Below are positions 8,438 through 18,220 of a stretch of DNA of 45,046 nucleotides, piece by piece. The notes under the pieces were generated by a model. The model made no database searches. It was not told the DNA's origin and saw only the letters and a program-made list of their open reading frames with translations. A program made the translations under genes and the position numbers. How positions within the stretch are numbered: the first letter of the stretch is position 1; each line of letters begins with the position of its first letter. This DNA comes from an uncultured Eubacteriales bacterium (lineage in GTDB: Bacteria; Bacillota; Clostridia; Saccharofermentanales; Saccharofermentanaceae): positions 1-45,046 of the forward strand of contig ONFC01000018.1 in NCBI GenBank assembly GCA_900317035.1, given 5' to 3'.

Positions 8438-11400
8438 ATGACATTATATGAGTTTGCTTTACAGGCTTCGCAGGATGAGGATCTGGCGAAGATAGCTAAA
8501 GCTATACCAAGTGAGGTGCAGGAGATCCGCATCGACGAGCGTTTTGAGGGAATGGAGCTCAAGATCGAGCTGACAGGACCTATTGCGTCGAGACGTGCGC
8601 TCAAGGCACTGGAGCAATACCTCAAGCAGGTACTGCATCTTTCACATGTGAGGATATTCATTTCTAATATGTCCAGTGAATTCGGGACGCAGAGCCTTCA
8701 GCCTGTCATGGACTGGATCCTGTGGGTCATTCATACGAAGACAGGATACGGCGCATGTATCGATGAGATCGTCCCTGCGGAGGGGTGTATTCGTGTTATT
8801 TTATCGACACTTCTGACCGACGAAATAAAAGACGGGATCAGTGCTTTTATCAACGAATTCACATCCACTTATCTTATGAGAAGCTGGGACGTGAAATATG
8901 AGTATAATCCGCCGGATACATCTGCGGATTCGGATCCGGACTATTTCTTGAACCGTATGCGTGAGCGGGCGGTAAAACAGGCGAAAAAAGCGGTAGATGA
9001 GGCGATCTCTTCCGACGGAAAAGCACCTGAAACGAAGAAAGAATCAAAACAGTCCAATTCCAAGAAGCCGGATAAGATCGATCCGGATATGGATAAGGGA
9101 TCCTGGGAATATAAGTCGATCGTCGAAAAACAGAATATCAAGCAGGAGAAGAAAGGTGATTTCCGTCGCGGACAGAAGTTTGAAGATGTCTCTGAGGCCG
9201 GCGAAGTCATCTGGGGTCTCTGTGATATGTCCACGAAGAAATATAAGATCAAAGATGCGATCTCCAAGGCGGGAAGTAATCTTCTTACTTCGGATATGGT
9301 CATCCGTCTTGAAGGTGAGATCAAAGTCGATCAGGAGTCACAGCGTCTGGTCGGCAAGAATAAGAACATGATCCTTTATAAGTTCTTCCTTTCCGATGAC
9401 ACGTATGCGGTGGACTGTGTTTTCTTTCCCTCGCCGAAAGATGCGGACCAGTTGAATGACAAATTCGGAAAAGGCGGATACGTCGGGGTTTCCGCCACCA
9501 TCGGATATAGCAAGTTTGACGGACAGATCAATGCCAGTGTCAAGGGCTTCTATGTGGCGAAGCCTCCGAAAAAGCGTATGGATAATGCGGAAGAGAAGCG
9601 TATCGAGCTTCATGCCCATACGAAGATGAGTGAGAAGGATGCGGTCATCGAGCCGAAGGATCTGATCAAGACGGCATACCGCATGGGACATCCTGCCTGC
9701 GCGATCACCGACCATGGTGTCGTACAGGGCTTTAACGATGCATATTCTGCATATAAAGAGTGTAAGAAAAAGGGCGAAGTTCCGGGCTTTAAGCTGATCT
9801 TCGGCATGGAAGGCTACCTGGTCGATGACGGTAACTGTATCGCATATCACATCGGCGAAGAAGATGTATCTCTGGATAGCTTCGTAGCGCTCGATGTCGA
9901 GACGACAGGTCTGGACTGCACCAGAGAAGGACTTCTTGAGATCGCGGCGATCCGCTATGAAAAGGGAGAAGACGGAAACTACTCGGAGACCGGTGTATTT
10001 ACAACGATGGTCAACCCGGGCGTTCCGATCTCTGATAAGGCAAAAGAACTTACCGGCATTACAGAAGAGATGATCGAGGGAGCACCCACTCCTTTTGAAG
10101 CCGTGACGAAACTGGCGGAGTTCCTGAAAAAGGAGGACATCCTGGTCGGTCACAATATTTTCTTTGACATGGGATTCATCCGTGAGGCGGGATTCCAGAT
10201 CGATATCGAGCAACTTGATGAGGAGAAACATCACCCGTATCGTGTGAAGTTCTATCAGCCGGAGCTCGATACCGTATCCGCAGTTACCTTCCTCTATCCG
10301 GATATGCAGAAGCATAACTTGAAGGATGCCTGTGAATTCTTAGGTATCGTCAATGAGTCGGAACACAGGGCGATGGGCGATTGCCGTGCCAGCGCACAGA
10401 TCCTTCTGCGCTGTATAAAGGATTTCGGCTTCACTTCCTGCAAACAGATGAATGATCATGTGGGTCTTCTTCCGAAATCGGAAGTCACGAAGAGAAAGAC
10501 TCCGTCGTACCATATTATCTTCCTGGTAAAGGATACGCTCGGTCTTTATAACCTCTACCGTATGGTCTCGGAGGGACATACCGAGTACTTCTGCATGCGT
10601 CCGAGAATCCCGAAGTCGGAAGTCCGCTATTTAAGTGCGGGTATCATCGTCGGCGGCGCTTGTGAGAGAGGACAGATCTTCCGTGCGGTCCATCAGGCCT
10701 ATATCAGCCATGGAAATAATATCGACAGTACGCTCGAATTCCTCAGTTCGGATTCCGCCTTTAACCGCATGATCCGCCTGTATGACTATTTCGAGATCCA
10801 GCCGATCTGCAACAACGAATTCTATCTTCGTGAGGAGGATTCCGGTCTTCATACGAAAGAGGACCTGATCAATATCAATAAAATCATTTCTCTAATGGCC
10901 GAGCGTGTCGGAAAACCCTGCTGTGCGACAACTGACGCCCATTTCCTCGATCAGAAGGACGGCGAGTACAGAAAGTACATGCTGATGGACATGGGCTTTA
11001 AGGATGCGGAACTTCAGAGTGATCTTTATTTCCGTACCACGGATGAGATGCTCGAGGAATTTGCCTATCTTGGAGAAGAACGTGCCAAAGAGGTCGTTAT
11101 CGATGCACCGAGAAAAATCGTCGAGCCGGTCCGTGACGATATCAAGCCGTTCCCGGATGGTACGTATCCGCCGGTTATCCTTTCCGCTCCGGATGATCTT
11201 CGTGCGATTGTTAATAAGACGATGAAAGAGATGTACGAGCACGAGGGCGTGATCCCGGAGATCGTACAGGAACGTGTCGATAAAGAACTGAACAGTATCA
11301 TCGGTAACGGATACTCGATCATGTACTACATCGCATATAAGCTGGTAGGCAAGTCAAACTCCGACGGTTACGTCGTCGGCTCGAGAGGTTCTGTAGGATC

Positions 11401-13072
11401 TTCGCTGGTCGCGACTTTCTCGGGTATTTCGGAAGTAAATCCTCTGGCGCCTCACAGAAGATGCCCGAAGTGTAAATACTCCGAGTTTGACCTGACCGGT
11501 ACCTATGGCTCCGGATATGACCTTCCGATCGAGCCGTGTCCGAAGTGCGGCACGATGATGATCTCGGACGGTCAGGATATTCCGTTTGAAACGTTCCTCG
11601 GATTTAACGGTGATAAGCAGCCGGATATCGACCTGAACTTCTCCGGTGAGTATCAGCCGCGTGCGCATAAATATGTTGAAGAACTATTCGGAAAGCACCA
11701 TACTTTCCGTGCCGGTACGATCGGCTGCTTCGCGGATAAGAATGCGATCGCCCTCGTGAAGAACATCTGTGATACGAAGGGTGAAGTCGTGACAGATGCG
11801 GAGCTGAACCGCCGTGCGGCCGGCCTCATCGGTGTTAAGAGAACGACAGGACAGCATCCGGGCGGAATCGTCGTACTTCCGAAGGAAATGGATATCTATG
11901 AGTTTACGCCTGTACAGCATCCTGCCAATAAGCTCGACTGCGGCATTATCACCACGCATTATGACTTTAATGCGCTTCATGATACGATCCTGAAACTCGA
12001 TATCTTAGGACATGATGATCCGACGATGATCCGTATGCTTACGGACCTTACCGGTGTCGATGTTCATACGATCCCGATCCCGGATCCGAAGGTCATGTCA
12101 CTGTTTACTTCTACAGAGGCACTTGGTATCCCGGACGGCACGTCACCGGCGGAAGCCGCGACACTCGGACTTCCGGAGCTTGGTACCAAGATGGCCCGAG
12201 AGATGATCAAAGAGACGAAGCCTTCCAGGTTCTACGATCTTGTCCAGCTGATGGGTCTTTCCCATGGTACAGACGTATGGAACGGTAACGCACAGGATCT
12301 TATCCGTAACGGAACATGTACGCTGAATACCGTTATCGGATGCCGTGACTCGATCATGACGCAGCTGATCTACTGGGGTATGCCGAATAAAGAAGCTTTC
12401 GACATCATGGAGGCCGTCCGAAAAGGTAAGGTCGCGAAGGGAAAAGAACCCAGATGGCCGGACTTCAAGGCGCATATGCAGGAAAAGGGCGTGCCTGACT
12501 GGTATATCGATTCCTGTAATAAGATCAAGTACATGTTCCCGAAGGCGCACGCTGCCGCGTATGCGATCTCCGCGCTCCGTATCGCATGGTTCAAGGTCAA
12601 CTATCCGGAAGAGTATTACTGCGCGTTCTTTACGATCCGTGCGGATGAATTTGACGGTGATCTTCTTTGTAAGGGCATCGAGTATGTCACCGCCAAGCGG
12701 AAAGAACTCGACAATGGTCTTCAGAGACGTAAGCCGAATGAAAAAGCACTGTACTATCTTTGTGAACTAGTAGAAGAGATGTATCTGCGCGGCATTTCCT
12801 TTGTGCCGTATGATCTGACGAAGTCAGACGCAGTGAAGTTTATAAAGGTGGAAAAAGGGAAGATCCTGCCGCCGTTTAATGTCATTCCGTCGATCAGTAC
12901 ATCGATGGCGGAGGGCATCGTCCAGGCAAGAAATGAACGTCCGTTCACTACCCAGGAAGACCTGCAGGAGCGCGCTCATCTCGGTCCGTCCGCGATGAAA
13001 AAACTCGAAGAGGAAGGACTCATCTCGCAGTTCCCGAGAACCCGTCAGATGGACCTTTTCGATCTGCTTTAA
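8438..13072 (+). CDS. polC: DNA polymerase III alpha subunit, Gram-positive PolC type
   Basis: Main replicative DNA polymerase of low-GC Gram-positives, with built-in proofreading. It has 1544 residues, about 100 more than the Bacillus enzyme. The order is: N-terminal domain (1-160); a charged Lys/Ser/Glu linker (about 165-240) that accounts for part of the extra length; an OB fold (about 245-380); a PHP domain starting RIELHAHTKM near 388 and interrupted by the DEDDh exonuclease (ALDVETTGLD near 484, ending HRAMGDCRAS near 650); a zinc finger with two CPKC-type pairs near 1009-1040; and the polymerase palm with PDIDLNFSGEYQ near 1060 carrying two catalytic aspartates. It ends with a helix-hairpin-helix region. 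The PHP domain retains the HAH motif. The ribosome binding site (GGAAGG) is 11 bases from ATG 8438. Confidence 0.98.
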   Translation: MTLYEFALQASQDEDLAKIAKAIPSEVQEIRIDERFEGMELKIELTGPIASRRALKALEQYLKQVLHLSHVRIFISNMSSEFGTQSLQPVMDWILWVIHTKTGYGACIDEIVPAEGCIRVILSTLLTDEIKDGISAFINEFTSTYLMRSWDVKYEYNPPDTSADSDPDYFLNRMRERAVKQAKKAVDEAISSDGKAPETKKESKQSNSKKPDKIDPDMDKGSWEYKSIVEKQNIKQEKKGDFRRGQKFEDVSEAGEVIWGLCDMSTKKYKIKDAISKAGSNLLTSDMVIRLEGEIKVDQESQRLVGKNKNMILYKFFLSDDTYAVDCVFFPSPKDADQLNDKFGKGGYVGVSATIGYSKFDGQINASVKGFYVAKPPKKRMDNAEEKRIELHAHTKMSEKDAVIEPKDLIKTAYRMGHPACAITDHGVVQGFNDAYSAYKECKKKGEVPGFKLIFGMEGYLVDDGNCIAYHIGEEDVSLDSFVALDVETTGLDCTREGLLEIAAIRYEKGEDGNYSETGVFTTMVNPGVPISDKAKELTGITEEMIEGAPTPFEAVTKLAEFLKKEDILVGHNIFFDMGFIREAGFQIDIEQLDEEKHHPYRVKFYQPELDTVSAVTFLYPDMQKHNLKDACEFLGIVNESEHRAMGDCRASAQILLRCIKDFGFTSCKQMNDHVGLLPKSEVTKRKTPSYHIIFLVKDTLGLYNLYRMVSEGHTEYFCMRPRIPKSEVRYLSAGIIVGGACERGQIFRAVHQAYISHGNNIDSTLEFLSSDSAFNRMIRLYDYFEIQPICNNEFYLREEDSGLHTKEDLININKIISLMAERVGKPCCATTDAHFLDQKDGEYRKYMLMDMGFKDAELQSDLYFRTTDEMLEEFAYLGEERAKEVVIDAPRKIVEPVRDDIKPFPDGTYPPVILSAPDDLRAIVNKTMKEMYEHEGVIPEIVQERVDKELNSIIGNGYSIMYYIAYKLVGKSNSDGYVVGSRGSVGSSLVATFSGISEVNPLAPHRRCPKCKYSEFDLTGTYGSGYDLPIEPCPKCGTMMISDGQDIPFETFLGFNGDKQPDIDLNFSGEYQPRAHKYVEELFGKHHTFRAGTIGCFADKNAIALVKNICDTKGEVVTDAELNRRAAGLIGVKRTTGQHPGGIVVLPKEMDIYEFTPVQHPANKLDCGIITTHYDFNALHDTILKLDILGHDDPTMIRMLTDLTGVDVHTIPIPDPKVMSLFTSTEALGIPDGTSPAEAATLGLPELGTKMAREMIKETKPSRFYDLVQLMGLSHGTDVWNGNAQDLIRNGTCTLNTVIGCRDSIMTQLIYWGMPNKEAFDIMEAVRKGKVAKGKEPRWPDFKAHMQEKGVPDWYIDSCNKIKYMFPKAHAAAYAISALRIAWFKVNYPEEYYCAFFTIRADEFDGDLLCKGIEYVTAKRKELDNGLQRRKPNEKALYYLCELVEEMYLRGISFVPYDLTKSDAVKFIKVEKGKILPPFNVIPSISTSMAEGIVQARNERPFTTQEDLQERAHLGPSAMKKLEEEGLISQFPRTRQMDLFDLL

Positions 13073-13116
13073 GTAACATACCTGAAGAAACCGGATCTTT
13101 ATAGAAAGGAGAAGCC

Positions 13117-15360
13117 ATGATCGCTCAAGTAGTCCTTCGCGACTGTGTATGGCAGACAAATAAGATCTATGACTATCTGGTCCCGGATGAACTCCTTGAA
13201 AAGATCCGGGAAGGTCAGTATGTGCGGGTGCTTTTCGGAAAGGGAAACAGGGCGGAAGTGGCGCTCGTACTAAATCTCAAGGAAACTTCCGATTCGAAAT
13301 ATAAACTCAAGTCGATCGATTCCCTGGTCGAAGAGGAGCCGGTCCTGAATCAGGAACAGCTCGATCTTCTCCGTTTCGTGGTGAAGCGGTATTCATGCAC
13401 ATATGGATCTGCGATGCACCAGATGGTGCCTGCACTTGTGACGAAACGCTCCGGCAGATCGCAGCTGGTCGTATCTCTGGAATCCCCCGAAAAAGCAAGA
13501 GAGGCGCTGGAGAACGAAGCAGTCGGATCGATCCAGCAGATCCGTGCGCTGGAGTGGCTGCTGGAAGTGGAGGAGATGACACTTGCCGATCTCATGCAGG
13601 AACTGTCGATCAGCAGATCGCCCATCGATACTCTTGCGAAAAACGGTCTGGTGAAGATCCGGTCCGTAAAATTCTCCGCGGAGGAACTCCAGAAAAAAGA
13701 ACCGGCGGAAGAAGAGATACCGGCCGTTCCGAAGGAAGAGATCGATCTCAATACGGAGCAGCAGACGGCTGTCGAAACAGTGCTTTCCGAAGAGGGAAAG
13801 AAAGAATTCCTGCTTTTCGGTGTGACCGGAAGCGGAAAGACGGAAGTATATCTGCGTATCACTGAAAAGATCCTAAGCGAAGGCGGAAGCGTGCTGTATC
13901 TTGTTCCCGAGATCTCGCTCACGCCACAGACCGTCGCGAGGATACGCTCGCATTTCCCGACAAGGATCGCCGTGCTTCACAGCAGAATGACAGCGAAAGA
14001 AAGATATGATTCCTGGAAGATGATCCAGAAGGGAGAGGTCAATATCGTTGTCGGCGCGAGATCGGCTGTCTTCGCTCCGGTACAGAATCTCAAACTGATC
14101 ATACTCGATGAGGAGCACGATTCCTCGTATAAGGCGGATACGCTTCTTCGGTATTCTGCGCGCGATGTTGCCAGATACCGTGCAAGGAAAGCCGGGATCA
14201 AACTCCTTCTGGGGTCGGCGACCCCGTCCGTTGAGACCTTCTATGCGGCAAAACTCGGATATATCCGGCTGCTTACGCTGAAGAACCGTGCTGTTAGCGG
14301 TGCCGTGCTTCCGAAGGTCGAGATCGTCGATATGCAAAAAGAACTCGAAGGAAACAACCGCTCGATGTTCAGTAGAAAACTGTATACTGCGATGAAAGAG
14401 GCGCTTTCCCGTGGGGAACAGGTCATGCTTCTTTTAAACCGCAGAGGTTTTTCCCAGAATGTCTACTGTACGTCCTGCCGATCCATGATCCGCTGTCCGG
14501 AATGTGATGTCCCGATGACCCTTCATACGAAGACCATGGGAAGACATAAACTCCTTATCTGCCATTATTGCGGAAAGGTCATCCCGCAGCCGGATACCTG
14601 TCCCTACTGTTCCAGTGAGTATCTGGCGATAAGAGGAGACGGAGTTCAGAAACTGGAGGACTGGGCAGAGCAGGATTTTCCGGGGGCACGTGTACTTCGT
14701 ATGGATCAGGATACGACATCGTACCGGGGCGCCCACGAGAAGATCCTGACAGCATTTAAGAACCATGAAGCGGACATTCTTGTCGGAACACAGATGATCG
14801 CCAAAGGCCATGATTTTCCGAAGGTATCCGTCGTCGGTATCCTCGGGGCAGACAGTGTCCTGTGGCAGAGCGACTACCGTGCGAGGGAGAGAGCTTTTCA
14901 ATTACTGGCACAGATCAGCGGAAGAGCCGGAAGAGGAGATGTTCCCGGCCGGGTCTTTATCCAGACGCTTTGCCCGGATTCTGAGATCTATACATATGCC
15001 GCAGCCCAGGACTATGAGAAGTTCTTCGAAAGTGAGATCAAATACAGGGAACAGCTCTCTTATCCGCCTTTCCGTGCGATCGGCGGGATCATGATCACCC
15101 ATGAGAATGAAGAAGCATGCAGTATGCAGGCAAATATGGTCGCCGGGACCCTTCGGGAGATGGCGGTCAACCTCGGGGACGATATGATGATCCTCGGACC
15201 ATGTCCGGCGGGTATTCCGAGACTTATGAACCGGTACCGCTATCAGATCGTCGTGAGAGCAAAGAATAAAGGACTGCTTTCTGATGGTTTCACCAAGCTT
15301 CAGCAGTCTTATGCAGGATATGGAATATCTATCTCTACGGATATCGACGCGATGTGGTAA
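13117..15360 (+). CDS. priA: Primosomal protein N', replication restart helicase
   Basis: PriA binds stalled forks and reloads the replicative helicase. It has 747 residues in the usual order: 3'-DNA-binding domain (1-100), winged helix, then the helicase core with Walker A FGVTGSGKTEVYL near 233-245 and DEEH box LDEEHDSSYK near 330. Eight cysteines in four pairs between about 449 and 500 (CTSC, CPEC, CHYC, CPYC) form the two zinc sites. GTQMIAKGHDFP and QISGRAGRGD are motifs V and VI. The ribosome binding site is AAAGGAG. It follows polC by 44 bases and def follows after 33, the conserved priA-def-fmt order. Confidence 0.97.
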   Translation: MIAQVVLRDCVWQTNKIYDYLVPDELLEKIREGQYVRVLFGKGNRAEVALVLNLKETSDSKYKLKSIDSLVEEEPVLNQEQLDLLRFVVKRYSCTYGSAMHQMVPALVTKRSGRSQLVVSLESPEKAREALENEAVGSIQQIRALEWLLEVEEMTLADLMQELSISRSPIDTLAKNGLVKIRSVKFSAEELQKKEPAEEEIPAVPKEEIDLNTEQQTAVETVLSEEGKKEFLLFGVTGSGKTEVYLRITEKILSEGGSVLYLVPEISLTPQTVARIRSHFPTRIAVLHSRMTAKERYDSWKMIQKGEVNIVVGARSAVFAPVQNLKLIILDEEHDSSYKADTLLRYSARDVARYRARKAGIKLLLGSATPSVETFYAAKLGYIRLLTLKNRAVSGAVLPKVEIVDMQKELEGNNRSMFSRKLYTAMKEALSRGEQVMLLLNRRGFSQNVYCTSCRSMIRCPECDVPMTLHTKTMGRHKLLICHYCGKVIPQPDTCPYCSSEYLAIRGDGVQKLEDWAEQDFPGARVLRMDQDTTSYRGAHEKILTAFKNHEADILVGTQMIAKGHDFPKVSVVGILGADSVLWQSDYRARERAFQLLAQISGRAGRGDVPGRVFIQTLCPDSEIYTYAAAQDYEKFFESEIKYREQLSYPPFRAIGGIMITHENEEACSMQANMVAGTLREMAVNLGDDMMILGPCPAGIPRLMNRYRYQIVVRAKNKGLLSDGFTKLQQSYAGYGISISTDIDAMW

Positions 15361-15393
15361 AATGTATAATCATATTCATGAGGTGAAAGAATC

Positions 15394-15879
15394 ATGGCAA
15401 TGCGTGAGATCGTAGTGGATGGAGATCCGATCCTTCGGAAAAAGTCCCGTCCTGTTGAGAAATTTGATGAAAAACTCGCCACCCTTCTGGATGATATGGC
15501 GGAAACTATGTATTTTGAGAACAGAGGCATCGGTATTGCCGCTGTTCAGGTCGGCATCCTGAGGCGTATCTTTGTTGTCGATGTCGGAGATGAAAACGGA
15601 AAACTCGAGTTCATCAATCCGGAGATCTATGAAAGAGAAGGAACACAGCTTTTCATGGAAGGCTGCCTGTCCTGCCCCGGGAAGAACGGTTATGTGGAAA
15701 GACCCGAAAAGATCCGTGTCCGTGCACAGAATAGAAACGGCGAGTGGTTCGATATGGAAGCGACGGATCTTCTGGCAGTATGTATCTGCCACGAATATGA
15801 TCATCTCGATGGCATCCTCTTCATCGATAAAGTAGTGGAAGTGGAAGAGGAAGACCTCGAGGACGGAGAAGAAGAGTAA
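15394..15879 (+). CDS. def: Peptide deformylase
   Basis: Metal-dependent hydrolase that removes the formyl group from nascent chains at the ribosome exit. The product has 161 residues. All three motifs are visible: GIGIAAVQVG at residues 45-54, EGCLS at 89-93 with metal ligand C91, and HEYDH at 133-137 with two His ligands and the catalytic Glu. The C-terminal tail is very acidic (EVEEEDLEDGEEE). AGGTGA precedes ATG 15394. fmt starts 2 bases after its stop, pairing formyl addition and removal in one transcript. Confidence 0.98.
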   Translation: MAMREIVVDGDPILRKKSRPVEKFDEKLATLLDDMAETMYFENRGIGIAAVQVGILRRIFVVDVGDENGKLEFINPEIYEREGTQLFMEGCLSCPGKNGYVERPEKIRVRAQNRNGEWFDMEATDLLAVCICHEYDHLDGILFIDKVVEVEEEDLEDGEEE

Positions 15880-15881
15880 CT

Positions 15882-16847
15882 ATGCGTGTCATTTTTATGG
15901 GAACGCCGGAACTGGCGGCGACTGTGCTGCACCGGCTTGTAGAAGAAAAATACGACGTGGTGCTTTGTGTGACCCAGCCGGATAAGCCGGTGGGAAGAAA
16001 GATGATCCTTACTGCCCCTCCGGCAAAAGTGGAAGCGGAAAAGAACGGGATCGAAGTATGGCAGCCAAATTCCCTCCGGAATGAAGAAGCTCTTCAGAAG
16101 ATCGCGTCTTATGAACCGGATATGATCATTACCGCTGCGTATGGAAAGATCCTTCCTCAGGCGATGCTTGATCTTCCGAAATATGGATGTCTGAATGTAC
16201 ATGGATCCCTTCTCCCGAAATACAGAGGTGCGGCTCCTGTTCAGTGGGCGATCTTAAATGAGGATGAGAAGACCGGCATCACGATCATGAAGATGGATGC
16301 CGGAATGGATACCGGGGATATCCTTACACAAGAGGAAGTTATCATCGATTCCAGAGTACATACTCCGGAACTGATGGCGCAGCTTGCCACCGTCGGTGCG
16401 GAACTTCTTATCCGTACGATCCCTGGCTATATTGACGGTTCTATTCAGCCGGTTCCCCAGAAGGAAGAGGATGCGACGATGTCTCCTCCGATCTCAAAGG
16501 ATCAGGGAAAGATAACATGGAATAATAAGAGTTCATCGATTGCGGCACAGGTACGTGCCCTTTCTTCCTGGCCGGGTGCTTCCACTACATGGAAGGGCGG
16601 CAAAATGAAGATATATGATGCCGTCCCGTCGGAAGATGAATCGATTCTTACAAACTATAAAGAGCAGCATGGAGATCCTGTCCCGGGAACAGTGCTTTTC
16701 GCTAAGAAAGGTACGCTTGCTGTTATGTGCCAGGATAAGCCTTTGCTTCTTTTAGAGCTTCAGCCGGCATCCGGTAAACGCATGAAGGCGATTGACTGCG
16801 CCCATAACTTTGAGGTGGGCGCGAAGATGGAGGACGAGGCGGAATGA
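15882..16847 (+). CDS. fmt: Methionyl-tRNA formyltransferase
   Basis: Transfers formyl from 10-formyl-tetrahydrofolate to Met-tRNAfMet. The product has 321 residues. It starts MRVIFMGTPELAATVL, the Rossmann-like N-terminus; NVHGSLLPKYRGAAPVQWA near residues 106-124 contains the catalytic His and the SLLP motif, and MDAGMDTGDIL follows near 140. The C-terminal OB-like domain starts near 205. The stop overlaps the rsmB start by 4 bases (ATGA), so translation of rsmB is probably coupled. Confidence 0.98.
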   Translation: MRVIFMGTPELAATVLHRLVEEKYDVVLCVTQPDKPVGRKMILTAPPAKVEAEKNGIEVWQPNSLRNEEALQKIASYEPDMIITAAYGKILPQAMLDLPKYGCLNVHGSLLPKYRGAAPVQWAILNEDEKTGITIMKMDAGMDTGDILTQEEVIIDSRVHTPELMAQLATVGAELLIRTIPGYIDGSIQPVPQKEEDATMSPPISKDQGKITWNNKSSSIAAQVRALSSWPGASTTWKGGKMKIYDAVPSEDESILTNYKEQHGDPVPGTVLFAKKGTLAVMCQDKPLLLLELQPASGKRMKAIDCAHNFEVGAKMEDEAE

Positions 16848-18220
16848 CCCTTTCTTCGGACGGTGCCAGAAAAACGGCATACCGCTGTTTGATGGAAGTC
16901 CTGGAAAACGAGGGCTATTCTAATCTTGTTTTAAAACAGGAGCTGGGCGCTTCATCTCTTTCCTCCCAGGATCGTGCCTTTGTTACGGCGATGGTCTATG
17001 GAACGGTTACGAGAGTATATACGATCGATGCTCTGCTCTCGCCTTATCTCAAAAGAGAAATAGATAAACTGGATGCATCTGTCAGAACATGTCTCCGTAT
17101 GGGTGCTTGGCAGGTGCTTTTCGCATATGGGGTAAAAGACTATGCAGCGGTATCCGAGACAGTCGCGCTTGCCAGGGAAGTATGCCCGAAAGGGGCGGAA
17201 ACGATGGTGAATGCCGTGCTGCGCCGGATCGCTAAGGAAGGACCTGAAAAGCTCTCAAGTATCCCTGCAAAAAAGGTGAATATACGTTATTCTCTGAAAA
17301 GTGAGATAGCGGGATGCCTGATCAAGTGGTATGGGAGTGAAAAAGCGGAAAGCATCATGGAGGCATTCCTTTCCATTCCTGAAGTTAATGTGCGCCCCAA
17401 TTTTCTAAAGGTGAAAGATACGGATACGCTGATAAAAGAACTGGAGGCGGAATCGGTACGTGCCGAAAAAGATCCGGTCCTTCCGGAGGCGGCCGATATA
17501 CCCGGAAACAGTATAGATATCTCTAAGACGGAATCCTTCCGGGAAGGACATTTCTCCGTACAAAGCCTTTCCGCCATGCTTGTCGGACGTATCGCATCTC
17601 CGGAGGAGAACTGGAATGTACTGGATACCTGTAGCGCTCCTGGCGGTAAAACCGCCCATCTTGCGGAGTTGATGGGGAATAAGGGTCACATCGATGCACT
17701 CGATGCCAATGATGTCCGCCTAAAGATGGTCGATCAGACGGCAGAAAGACTCGGCCTTTCGATCATCTCTACGATGCACTATGACTGCACGTACCTTAAA
17801 GATGAAACGGAGAAACTGCTGCCTGAGTATGATCTGGTACTCTGTGATGTTCCCTGCAGCGGACTCGGGCTTCTTCACAGAAAGCCGGACATCCGCCTCT
17901 CCATGTCGTATGAAAAGATGCAGGATCTTCTTCCTGTACAGGAGAGTATACTGGAAAACAGCTGTCTGCGGGTGAAAAGAGGAGGATACCTCATCTATAG
18001 CACCTGTACGATCAACCCGAATGAGAATGAAAAGCAGATCGAGTCGTTCCTTTCCCGTCATGATGACTTTGAATGCGTGCCGTTTACAGAGCTTCTGCCG
18101 GAAAGATTAAAGAATAACCCGAGACTGTCTGAAGGAAGCAGGGAAGGAATGATGACGATCCTTCCGGATGAAGAGGGAATGGACGGATTCTTTATTGCGA
18201 AAATGAGGAGGAAAAACTGA
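16844..18220 (+). CDS. rsmB: 16S rRNA (cytosine-C5)-methyltransferase, RsmB/Sun type
   Basis: SAM-dependent enzyme predicted to methylate C967 (E. coli numbering) of 16S rRNA. It has 458 residues: a NusB-like RNA-binding domain (about 1-140) and a Rossmann methyltransferase domain. TCSAPGGKTAHLAELM near 262 is the SAM site; CDVPCSGLGLLHRKPDIR contains the release cysteine C338 and YSTCTINPNENE the nucleophile C388, the two-cysteine arrangement typical of m5C enzymes. Start ATG 16844 overlaps the fmt stop by 4 bases, and its own stop shares one base with the rlmN start. Confidence 0.95.
   Translation: MTLSSDGARKTAYRCLMEVLENEGYSNLVLKQELGASSLSSQDRAFVTAMVYGTVTRVYTIDALLSPYLKREIDKLDASVRTCLRMGAWQVLFAYGVKDYAAVSETVALAREVCPKGAETMVNAVLRRIAKEGPEKLSSIPAKKVNIRYSLKSEIAGCLIKWYGSEKAESIMEAFLSIPEVNVRPNFLKVKDTDTLIKELEAESVRAEKDPVLPEAADIPGNSIDISKTESFREGHFSVQSLSAMLVGRIASPEENWNVLDTCSAPGGKTAHLAELMGNKGHIDALDANDVRLKMVDQTAERLGLSIISTMHYDCTYLKDETEKLLPEYDLVLCDVPCSGLGLLHRKPDIRLSMSYEKMQDLLPVQESILENSCLRVKRGGYLIYSTCTINPNENEKQIESFLSRHDDFECVPFTELLPERLKNNPRLSEGSREGMMTILPDEEGMDGFFIAKMRRKN

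Noticed and set aside
9338-10315. 325-codon open frame on the minus strand
   Set aside because: Lies wholly inside polC; no ribosome binding site, no family resemblance, and composition is that of an antisense shadow.
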